The notes under the pieces are model-generated. The model saw only the letters and a program-made list of their open reading frames with translations, searched no databases and was not told the origin of the DNA. Of a DNA stretch of 37,708 nt, positions 20,985 through 27,371 are shown piece after piece. The stretch's first letter is position 1. Each line of letters opens with the position of its first letter. Origin of the DNA: JBKEAJ01 sp047972135 (GTDB lineage Bacteria; Bacteroidota; Bacteroidia; Bacteroidales; Prolixibacteraceae); contig JBKEAJ010000005.1 of NCBI GenBank assembly GCA_047972135.1, positions 1-37,708 on the forward strand, read 5' to 3'. A program made the position numbers and the translations under genes.

Positions 20985-20992
20985 CAAAAGTA
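20985..20992 (-). promoter_or_regulatory. -7 promoter element directly at the engB start
   Basis: The minus strand reads TACTTTTG, matching TAnnTTTG, and ends only four bases before the ATG at 20980. Transcription starting the usual few bases downstream would coincide with the start codon, implying a leaderless transcript. The element rules out the upstream ATG as the main start. Confidence 0.45.
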
Positions 20993-21083
20993 GATATTAT
21001 TGTCCAATTAGAAGATAATTATATAGCTAAAAATAATTGGGGAATATCAATAGCTGTTAAGGTAGTTTTATACTGTTATCGTT

Positions 21084-21114
21084 TTTGCGTATTTGTGTAA
21101 ATTTTGTAACTTCA
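21084..21114 (+). promoter_or_regulatory. probable promoter of the iron alcohol dehydrogenase gene
   Basis: TTTG (21084-21087), a 19-bp spacer and TAACTTCA (21107-21114) fit the -33/-7 layout with mismatches in the last -7 positions. The leader to the ATG at 21141 would be about 20 nt. Confidence 0.45.
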
Positions 21115-21140
21115 CGCTCTATAAATAATTAAAATAAGTC

Positions 21141-22298
21141 ATGAGAAATTTTGTATTTTATAATCCGGTGAAAATAATATTTGGTAAAGGAACAATAACA
21201 AAACTGGAAGGAGAAATTCCAGTAGATAAAAGAGTCCTAATAACTTATGGAGGAGGCTCAGTTTTAAAGAATGGAGTGATGACGCAAGTACGTGAAGCAC
21301 TGAAAAATCATATGTGCCTAGAATTTGGTGGAATTGAAGCTAATCCTAAATTTCATACTCTGATGAAAGCTGTTGAACTTGTAAAGCAAGAGAGTATTGA
21401 TATTATTCTTTCCGTTGGAGGCGGGTCGGTGCTTGACGGAACTAAATTTATCGCTGCTGCAACATACTACGAGGGTGAAGATGCTTACGATATTTGCCGA
21501 AAAGGTGCTAAGATTGAAAAAGCAGTGCCGATTTGTGATGTTATAACCCTTGCTGCCACAGGCTCGGAAATGAACTCCGGAGCAGTTGTCTCTAATGCTC
21601 AAACAAATGAGAAATTTGCATTCAATTCGCCATTGGTATTTCCAAAATTCTCTATTCTTGACCCCGAGACTCTGTTTTCTCTACCAAAAGAGCAAGTTGC
21701 CAATGGAATTGTTGATACATACGTTCACGTGATGGAGCAGTATCTGACAGTACCCGTAAATTCTCCTATACAAGATAGATATTCGGAAAGCCTGTTGCAG
21801 ACCTTGATTGACGAGGCTGATACTTTGATGAGTGATGCCGAACCATCTTACGATTCTTATGCCAATTTTATGTGGGCGGCAACTTGTGCATTAAATGGTT
21901 ACAATGCCGTAGGAGTGTGTTTCGACTGGGCAACTCATCAAATAGGACACGAGATTACAGCCTTGAAAGAGCTTGCTCATGCAAGAACCCTGGCAATAGT
22001 TTTGCCCGGTGTATTAAGAACTTACAAGGAGCAGCGTCAAGAGAAATTATTGCAATATGCAAGTCGGGTGTGGGGTGTTAATACGGGAAATGCTGACGCC
22101 GACATGGAAGAAGCTATAAACAAAACCGAACAGTTTTTCAATTCAGTAGGGATAGAGACAAAGCTACATAAGTATGGTTTCGACAGCTCTCTGGTAACTG
22201 AAATCAGAGAACGTTTTGAGAAACGCAAGCAGGAATTTGTTGGCGGCATGCAAGTAAAAATCTCAGATATAGATAAAATATTTGAAAGTCAACTTTGA
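21141..22298 (+). CDS. iron-containing alcohol dehydrogenase (YqhD/BdhA-like)
   Basis: A 385-residue group III alcohol dehydrogenase, close in length to E. coli YqhD (387). It has the N-terminal NPVKIIFGKG, the cofactor motif SVGGGSVLDGTKFIA, TLAATGSEMNSGAV, and metal-binding Asp/His in VDTYVHVMEQY and CFDWATHQIGHEIT...LAHARTLAIVLP. Such enzymes are NAD(P)H-dependent aldehyde reductases acting in fermentation or aldehyde detoxification; the physiological substrate cannot be read from sequence. Its 3' end overlaps that of the convergent glycosyltransferase gene by 10 bases (22289-22298), so transcripts from the two may interfere. Confidence 0.9.
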   Translation: MRNFVFYNPVKIIFGKGTITKLEGEIPVDKRVLITYGGGSVLKNGVMTQVREALKNHMCLEFGGIEANPKFHTLMKAVELVKQESIDIILSVGGGSVLDGTKFIAAATYYEGEDAYDICRKGAKIEKAVPICDVITLAATGSEMNSGAVVSNAQTNEKFAFNSPLVFPKFSILDPETLFSLPKEQVANGIVDTYVHVMEQYLTVPVNSPIQDRYSESLLQTLIDEADTLMSDAEPSYDSYANFMWAATCALNGYNAVGVCFDWATHQIGHEITALKELAHARTLAIVLPGVLRTYKEQRQEKLLQYASRVWGVNTGNADADMEEAINKTEQFFNSVGIETKLHKYGFDSSLVTEIRERFEKRKQEFVGGMQVKISDIDKIFESQL

Positions 22299-23392
22299 TA
22301 TAAGTCTAATACTTGTTTCGTAAGTGTCTTACTATCAAAGCGTTTTATGTTTTCTTCGCCTTTGCGGATAAGCTCCTCGCGAAGTGTACTGTCGGAATAT
22401 AGTTTGTCTATGGCTTCGGTAAGGCTTTCTGGGTTGTGAGGATTGATGTAGATAGCTGCATCTCCTCCTGCTTCTTCAAAACATCCTCCTTCGGAGGTGA
22501 TTATAGGAGCATTGTGGCATTGAGCCTCTACAATCGGTAGCCCGAAACCTTCGTGAAAGGATGGCAGTATGACCATCGAGCAGTTCTTGTACAAGCCTAC
22601 GATGCTTTCGTTGTCGAGGTCATGAAGAATGTGTATACGCTCGCTTAGGTTCAGATTATCAGCTAATTCCATAATGGACTTCGTGTGTCCCGATTTTCTG
22701 CCTGCAATAAGCAAATGATGTTTTTCGTCCGTTTGTTTTATGGCTCTTAGTATAGCTTCGATATTCTTGTGCGGCTCGATAGCTCCAACATATAGTAAAT
22801 AATTCTCAGGAAGTCCAAGTTCTCTTATCTTAGAACCATGGATGTTCATTTCTTCGGCATTGCGATGTATTGTTGTTACTGCCTGATAGATTACGGATAT
22901 TTTGTGAGCAGGAACTTTTAGCAAAGTTATCAAATCTTCTTTGGTCTGCTTGCTGACGGCTATGATATGGTCTGCATTTGTGCAGGCCTCGCTAATTTTT
23001 TTGTTGTTAAGGAATTTGTCGACAGCACCACTGCCTCCTTTTTCTTTCATAAACGCCAAATCATGAATGGTTACAATGCGTTTGCACTTGCTGTCCTTGA
23101 TTATTGGCAACTCATTGGCTAGACCATGGAAAACCTCAATGCTCTCATTGTCAACGTGTTTGCAGATTTGTTTCTTCCAATAATTATCAAGCTTACTCAA
23201 CATTCCTTCCGGCTCAATGATTTCCACGTCGCTGTAATTTGCGTAAAGTTCGTAGTCGTTTGTACTAGGAGTGAATAGTGTGTACTGATTATCAGGATGC
23301 TGCATACGCATGGCATTTATTAGTGTTCTACTGTAGCTTCCTAATCCGCGAGAATTACAAAATGCACTGTGTGCGTAATATCCTATTTTCAT
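22289..23392 (-). CDS. glycosyltransferase, GT4-like (family 1 GT-B fold)
   Basis: A 367-residue GT-B glycosyltransferase. The N-terminal acceptor domain includes a GLGSYSRTL motif and FHGLANELP. The C-terminal donor domain has YLLYVGAIEPHKNIE, HHLLIAGRKSG and the E-x7-E motif in PSFHEGFGLPIVEAQ. It resembles mannosyltransferase-like GT4 enzymes of lipopolysaccharide or exopolysaccharide synthesis. Donor and acceptor cannot be inferred, and no other glycan genes are adjacent. It is transcribed from a well-spaced promoter (23465-23493) through a leader that contains an AGC/TATA repeat fragment. Its 3' end overlaps the dehydrogenase gene. Confidence 0.88.
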   Translation of the reverse strand: MKIGYYAHSAFCNSRGLGSYSRTLINAMRMQHPDNQYTLFTPSTNDYELYANYSDVEIIEPEGMLSKLDNYWKKQICKHVDNESIEVFHGLANELPIIKDSKCKRIVTIHDLAFMKEKGGSGAVDKFLNNKKISEACTNADHIIAVSKQTKEDLITLLKVPAHKISVIYQAVTTIHRNAEEMNIHGSKIRELGLPENYLLYVGAIEPHKNIEAILRAIKQTDEKHHLLIAGRKSGHTKSIMELADNLNLSERIHILHDLDNESIVGLYKNCSMVILPSFHEGFGLPIVEAQCHNAPIITSEGGCFEEAGGDAAIYINPHNPESLTEAIDKLYSDSTLREELIRKGEENIKRFDSKTLTKQVLDLYQS

Positions 23393-23402
23393 GTGTTTAT
23401 AT

Positions 23403-23441
23403 TTTATGCAATGGGCTGTATGCTATAGTCTTTATGCTTTT
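23403..23441. repeat. AGC/TATA-family repeat fragment (inverted) in the glycosyltransferase leader
   Basis: On the minus strand it reads AAAAGCATAAAGACTATAGC followed by ATACAGCCCATTGCATAAA, similar to the fragments at 12506 and 26878 (AAAAGCATAAAGCTTATAGC and AAAAGCATAAAGCCTATAGC). It lies in the 5' leader. The rest of the 290-base gap 23393-23682 holds two promoters and no gene. Confidence 0.5.
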
Positions 23442-23464
23442 GTGGCCACTGACTTCTCATCTTG

Positions 23465-23493
23465 CAAAGTTAGTCTTATTGACGAAAAAACAA
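23465..23493 (-). promoter_or_regulatory. probable glycosyltransferase promoter
   Basis: On the minus strand TTG (23493-23491), an 18-bp spacer and TAACTTTG (23472-23465) form a good -33/-7 pair. The leader to the ATG at 23392 would be about 65 nt. Confidence 0.6.
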
Positions 23494-23537
23494 TGTAAAT
23501 TTGAATTTAAATGAATATATTGTATTTCTAAAATACT

Positions 23538-23545
23538 TACATTTG
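23538..23545 (+). promoter_or_regulatory. -7 promoter element of the DUF1266-like lipoprotein gene
   Basis: TACATTTG is followed by TGCCGAAA. The 12-mer TTTGTGCCGAAA recurs at the next lipoprotein's promoter (24556-24567). The leader to the ATG at 23683 would be about 130 nt, and the element excludes the earlier in-frame ATG at 23545. Confidence 0.6.
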
Positions 23546-23682
23546 TGCCGAAAATATATAGACGGAAATGTGCAGAGTTATTGTTGATGGATTGCGAGAA
23601 CAAGAGGAAGATTAAAAATAGAGATAAATATATCGGCAAATTAAATAAATTTAAATATTTACAATCAATTAAAGTTAGAAAA

Positions 23683-24369
23683 ATGAAAATGGTTATTTTT
23701 AAAAAGTCAGTAGTTATGCTTCTTTTAGGAGTATTGGTTTTTACTTCTTGTGGTGGAGCTAAGAAAGGTGGAGATGGCAAAGAACCTAAAGAAGCTGCGA
23801 AAGCTCCTGAGAGTAAGACTATTCAAGACGATGAGTTGAAGTCGTTTATGTTGGGAGGTATTTATTTTGTGCATGGTTTTGGTGGGAAAGCTAAGTTTGA
23901 CGGAATGATTACCCAAAATGGCAAGTCTCCAAAAGATGTACATGAAGCTGCTAAGTTTTATCTTATATTTCCCTTTGAGCAAGGGCAAGCAGGCGTTAAA
24001 GAAATGCTAAGTGGAATGTGGGAAATCAATAACAAAGAAGAGTTGTTGTCAACTTTAGGCGAATTGAAAGCACATTCTTTGGAATCGTGCTATACTAAAT
24101 CATGGGACTATGCTCGTTATATAAATCTTACTTGTTTGGGATATGCTGCCAACTATATTACCAAGGAAGAGGGTAAAAGAATGGCAGCCGAAATATTGCT
24201 GCTAGCTCAAGCAGATTATAAAAACTGGGACGAGTATTATGCTGATTTTGTTAAAGGTCGCAACGAGTGGGATGCAGAAGAAACTCAAGAAAAAAAAGAT
24301 TTTAATGAGCTTGCAAGTACTATTACTAAAGGAGAGAACAATGTATATGCTCTTTTTCCTCTGAATTAG
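23683..24369 (+). CDS. lipoprotein with DUF1266-like domain (tentative)
   Basis: A 228-residue protein. The start at 23683 gives a standard signal peptide with lipobox (VFTSCGG, Cys about 23). The upstream in-frame extension to 23545 is charged, lacks a signal and overlaps the promoter. After a lysine/glutamate-rich linker, the domain contains MWEINNKEELLSTLGELK, a WDYARYINLTCLGYAANYIT segment and YKNWDEYYADFVKGRNEWD. This order (W..t..e.l...l, aWD..R...l...gy...yi, w..f...y..gr..w) resembles DUF1266, whose function is unknown. It is followed by a clear terminator and is monocistronic. Confidence 0.7.
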   Translation: MKMVIFKKSVVMLLLGVLVFTSCGGAKKGGDGKEPKEAAKAPESKTIQDDELKSFMLGGIYFVHGFGGKAKFDGMITQNGKSPKDVHEAAKFYLIFPFEQGQAGVKEMLSGMWEINNKEELLSTLGELKAHSLESCYTKSWDYARYINLTCLGYAANYITKEEGKRMAAEILLLAQADYKNWDEYYADFVKGRNEWDAEETQEKKDFNELASTITKGENNVYALFPLN

Positions 24370-24392
24370 AGGCGTATCGTTTTTTTTTAAAG

Positions 24393-24428
24393 AAAGGGTG
24401 TTTCGGCTGGTTCGGGACACCCTTTTTT
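24393..24428 (+). terminator. intrinsic terminator after the DUF1266-like gene
   Basis: The stem AAAGGGTGT (24393-24401) / ACACCCTTT (24417-24425), extended inward by G-T and C-G pairs, is followed by further T residues (to 24428). Confidence 0.85.
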
Positions 24429-24551
24429 CGAGAGCACAGCCTTCATTTGCTCTAAGTATCCTTCTTGTGGCTAGGATTGATATATTTTTTATTATGCGTT
24501 ATTTTTGTGTAAAATATATCTGTAAATATGTTTTTATGTGGATGTTTTATC

Positions 24552-24559
24552 TATCTTTG
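24552..24559 (+). promoter_or_regulatory. -7 promoter element of the SDDDD lipoprotein gene
   Basis: TATCTTTG matches TAnnTTTG and continues as TGCCGAAA, shared with the preceding lipoprotein promoter. The leader to the ATG at 24630 would be about 64 nt. Confidence 0.6.
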
Positions 24560-24629
24560 TGCCGAAACTATAGTATGAGGTAGCCGAAAATCATATAGAG
24601 TAGGCAATTTAAACAAAGTGAGTAATAGA

Positions 24630-25292
24630 ATGAAAAAGTTATTGAAATTATTGCCAATGTTCTTATTGGTAGGTATGTTGGCAACAAGTTGTTCAAGTGA
24701 TGATGATGACAATGGAGGTATTGGTGCAGGTACTCTTAAAATTGGAAATCAAAGTCAGTCTTTGATTTCAGGTTCTCTTGTGTGCGAAGATACTCTGACT
24801 ATCAACAATGCTACGGTATACAAATTTGAGTTGGGTCTTGTTTCGGCAGGTGCAAAATGGTCTGAAACATCTAAAGAATTCATTCCTGATGGAACGCCTA
24901 CAGAAGCAGCCGAAGTGTCTTTCTCTCTGTATTCTTCAAGTAATGACGGTCTAGTTGATGGAGCTTATAGTTGCGCAGATTATAAATCTGAGAATTATTG
25001 CGCAGCCAAGACTTATTCTTCGAGTGATGCTAGTATTTATACTAATCTTAGTGATTACGAAAACGATGAGGATGGCGACTTATCTCCAACAAAAGGTGAT
25101 GATGCATTTACTACAAATGAGTTGGGACTCACTGGAGAACTTACAGTAACGAAAGCTGGCGAAGCTTACACCTTTGCTTATTCAGGAAAAGCAACTGTAA
25201 AGTATAGAGAGGTTGCATCAGACTCTGTAAAATCTAAAGTAGTAGAAAATGTAACAATCTCTTATACAGGGTTGTTGAATGTTGTGAAGTAA
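24630..25292 (+). CDS. surface-exposed lipoprotein of unknown function
   Basis: A 220-residue protein. I start at the ATG at 24630, since the GTG four codons earlier adds nothing. The signal peptide ends in the lipobox MLATSC, directly followed by SSDDDDN. A Ser-Asp-rich run after the lipid-bearing Cys matches the lipoprotein export signal described for Bacteroides (SDDDD type), which directs lipoproteins to the cell surface. The rest is acidic, serine/threonine-rich and probably beta-rich (YKFELGLVSAGAKW, GELTVTKAGEAYTFAYSGKA, VTISYTGLLNVV). I do not recognise a domain. It has its own promoter and terminator. Confidence 0.75.
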   Translation: MKKLLKLLPMFLLVGMLATSCSSDDDDNGGIGAGTLKIGNQSQSLISGSLVCEDTLTINNATVYKFELGLVSAGAKWSETSKEFIPDGTPTEAAEVSFSLYSSSNDGLVDGAYSCADYKSENYCAAKTYSSSDASIYTNLSDYENDEDGDLSPTKGDDAFTTNELGLTGELTVTKAGEAYTFAYSGKATVKYREVASDSVKSKVVENVTISYTGLLNVVK

Positions 25293-25313
25293 GTAAGTAC
25301 AGACATTACTAAG

Positions 25314-25344
25314 AAACCGATGCTCCATACGAGTATCGGTTTTT
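25314..25344 (+). terminator. intrinsic terminator after the SDDDD lipoprotein gene
   Basis: The stem AAACCGAT (25314-25321) / ATCGGTTT (25335-25342), with an inner CTC/GAG pairing, is followed by TTG and an AT-rich stretch. Confidence 0.8.
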
Positions 25345-25450
25345 GTATATGTAGGGGTTTAGTATATGACAAAATTGCAATACATATCAAGCACTGAAAG
25401 TGCGATAGCCATTGCTCGCATGCTCCTCGCAATGACGTTCGTGTATTGGT

Positions 25451-25482
25451 TGTTCGCTTATAGCCTAAAGCCTACGGCATAT
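25451..25482. repeat. TATAGCCTAAAGC-family dispersed repeat, copy 2
   Basis: It is identical at 30 of 32 positions to 841-872. Here it lies directly after a half copy of the CTCGCAATGAC repeat (25426-25436). Confidence 0.6.
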
Positions 25483-25588
25483 AGCTTGTATTTATATCAT
25501 TACCGAGTCATTATTTTTTGTCATTGTACTAAGATAACAAACACTAAACTTCTAAACCAAACGTTATTACTACGATAATTAAATTTAT

Positions 25589-26335
25589 ATGATAGATTTT
25601 CCCGCTAGATTTGTACTTTTCGATCAAGAAATTCTGTGGCACACCGTCTTGGAAGCACTAGGCATATTTCTGGGGATGCGATATTATTTCTATCTTAGAA
25701 GAAAGTCTTCCACCAGACTGCCATTCACAATATCTCTTTTTATTGTGATTGGGGCAACTGGTGGTGCTTTAATAGGCTCTAAGCTGATTGGCAACCTTGA
25801 ACATCCTGAAATACTTTTCAATAATCCATTCTCACTCAAAAGATTTTGGATGAATAATACAATCATTGGCGGATTGTCCTTTGGTTTGATAGGCGTTGAG
25901 CTTATAAAGAAAGCTATCGGACACAAAGAAAGTACCGGCGATTTGATGGTCTTTCCACTTATGCTGGCAATGATAGTCGGGCGTGTAGGGTGCTTTGTTA
26001 CAGGTGTTTACGAAGAAACTTATGGAGTGCCCACAAACTCAATCTTCGGGATGTACTTGGGAGACGAATATCGCCGTCACCCTGTTGCGCTATACGAAAT
26101 AGTATTTCTGATTGTATTGTGGATTGCAATAGCTGTGTTTAAGAAAAAACATAAGTATGAGTCAGGGCGTTTGTTTCAGATATTTATGCTCTGTTATTTT
26201 GGCTTTAGGTTTGTGTTAGACTTTATCAAACCCCGATACGAATTGTTTTGGAGTCTGGGAACTATTCAGATAGTTTGTATTGTTGTAATAATATACTATC
26301 TTTACCTAATATTTATGAGAGACTCTAAGAAGTGA
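25589..26335 (+). CDS. divergent Lgt-like (prolipoprotein diacylglyceryl transferase family) membrane protein
   Basis: A 248-residue polytopic membrane protein with about seven hydrophobic segments. MLAMIVGRVGCFVTGVYEETYG resembles the Lgt signature (GRIGNFINGE), and RRHPVALYEIVFLIVLW resembles Lgt's 'HPSQLYEA' region. The segment aligned with Lgt's SFHGG reads NNTIIGGLSFG, so the conserved His is missing, and the signature Asn is Cys/Thr. It is therefore probably an Lgt-superfamily enzyme or paralogue rather than the main lipoprotein-lipidating enzyme. Two small membrane proteins and a Tes-like radical SAM protein follow on the same strand, which may indicate lipid-related work. The assignment to the superfamily is fairly secure, the reaction is not. 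Confidence 0.78.
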   Translation: MIDFPARFVLFDQEILWHTVLEALGIFLGMRYYFYLRRKSSTRLPFTISLFIVIGATGGALIGSKLIGNLEHPEILFNNPFSLKRFWMNNTIIGGLSFGLIGVELIKKAIGHKESTGDLMVFPLMLAMIVGRVGCFVTGVYEETYGVPTNSIFGMYLGDEYRRHPVALYEIVFLIVLWIAIAVFKKKHKYESGRLFQIFMLCYFGFRFVLDFIKPRYELFWSLGTIQIVCIVVIIYYLYLIFMRDSKK

Positions 26336-26389
26336 GTTTGAGGAAGTGAAGGAGTTGTCATTTTTCGTAGTATAATAATACGTAATGTT

Positions 26390-26578
26390 ATGGTCGGATT
26401 TGTACTATTAGTGCTTCTTGCACTATTTGTGTTTGGAAATATAATAGCAGGTGTGGTTAGTCTGGTATTACATCTTACGAATAAGAACTATTTTTCTACA
26501 AAACAATATTTTATGCTTGTTTTTGTATTAATGCTGATAGGAGGAATTATTATAGGAGGAATTTGCTCTGGCATGTAG
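26390..26578 (+). CDS. small two-helix membrane protein, paralogue of 27021-27197
   Basis: A 62-residue protein with two hydrophobic helices (about 3-27 and 40-60) separated by a short polar turn (LTNKNYFSTKQY). The second helix ends LMLIGGIIIGGICSGM. The same pattern (KQY, then LML.GGII.G.C) is found in the 58-residue protein encoded 443 bases downstream, which supports both as real genes. It starts 54 bases after the Lgt-like gene and may be cotranscribed. No function is known to me. Confidence 0.6.
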   Translation: MVGFVLLVLLALFVFGNIIAGVVSLVLHLTNKNYFSTKQYFMLVFVLMLIGGIIIGGICSGM

Positions 26579-27020
26579 TAAAATAATGTGCGAGCTGTTG
26601 ATACTAAGATATTACAAGACTGTGATGTTTAAGCGTTGAACCGTTTAAGCGTAACAGCCAAATACAGGAACGTCATTGCGAGGAGCAGGCGACGAAGCAA
26701 TCTCCTGCAACAAAGAACAGATTGCCGCGATATCGCTCGCAATGACAGATGATTATGAATGAAACACAATTGTTTAGGCGTTGAATCGTTTAAGGTTTAT
26801 AGTAAGAATTAACGAATTAATAATTAGACGACAAGGTAGTCCGTAGGACTTATATTTTAGTAGGAAAAAAGATAACAAAAGCATAAAGCCTATAGCTTAC
26901 AGCTTATTGCAAAATTATAAACAGATGAATACAGCGATAATGCTTGGGTTTAGGGGAGATGGATTGGGTGGTCTTATATGGACTACTGACTAGTAGTTGT
27001 GAATATTAAAAAATGAAAGT
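26579..27020. other. gene-free repeat block between two paralogous small genes
   Basis: About 442 bases without coding sequence. Contents in order: GTTGAACCGTTTAAGCG-type fragments (about 26634-26652 and 26773-26792), a complete GTCATTGCGAG/CTCGCAATGAC element (26672-26746), the palindrome AGTCCGTAGGACT (about 26838-26850, inverted copy of 446-458) and an AGC/TATA fragment (26878-26925). The block separates the two copies of a duplicated gene. Confidence 0.6.
26672..26746. repeat. complete GTCATTGCGAG...CTCGCAATGAC element
   Basis: A 75-bp element with 11-bp perfect terminal inverted repeats (26672-26682 and 26736-26746). Half copies lie at 16134-16172 and about 25399-25437. Similar GTCATTGCGAG intergenic repeats are widespread in bacteria. 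It looks like a non-autonomous, non-coding palindromic element. Confidence 0.7.
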
Positions 27021-27197
27021 ATGGTGAGTTTTGCTATGATTGTAGTACTATTTATAGTCTCAAATATCATTACATTGATAGTCAGAGCTATTTATAATAG
27101 TGAAAAGGATAAGTGGCTTTTGCCAAAGCAATATTGGCTGATTGTCCTCGCATTAATGCTATTGGGTGGAATTATTAGCGGTATGTGCTATAATTAG
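27021..27197 (+). CDS. small two-helix membrane protein, paralogue of 26390-26578
   Basis: A 58-residue frame, ATG at 27021 and TAG at 27195-27197. It encodes two hydrophobic helices separated by a polar loop (NSEKDKWLLPKQY), ending LALMLLGGIISGMCYN. The C-terminal half aligns with the 26390 gene (KQY, LML.GGII.G.C), so the two are a tandem duplication. It lies 174 bases before the radical SAM gene. Function unknown. Confidence 0.55.
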   Translation: MVSFAMIVVLFIVSNIITLIVRAIYNSEKDKWLLPKQYWLIVLALMLLGGIISGMCYN

Positions 27198-27371
27198 TGC
27201 TTGTCCATAATGTCAAGAGTCTGAGATAGAAAGTTCATGATTAAGGCTTGCGAAACTTTGTGAAGTAGGAGTTTACTCGTGTAAATGATTAATACGCAAA
27301 GTGAGTGTAACACAGATATTGGACTTTGTAGACGGAATCTAATTAGTAATCAATAAATTAAATAATATATT

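Larger units (their letters stand above)
25293..25588. other. intergenic region with terminator and two repeat copies
   Basis: This ~296-base gap holds the terminator of the preceding gene (25314-25344), a half copy of the CTCGCAATGAC repeat (about 25399-25437) and the second full TATAGCCTAAAGC element (25451-25482). The reading frame at 25366-25578 is repeat-derived and not protein-like. No promoter consensus for the next gene was recognised. Confidence 0.6.

Noticed and set aside
23545..23682. N-terminal extension of the DUF1266-like lipoprotein
   Set aside because: The ATG overlaps the -7 element and the extension would bury the signal peptide.
26672..26746. CRISPR-like repeat
   Set aside because: A single element with inverted ends, without regular spacers.
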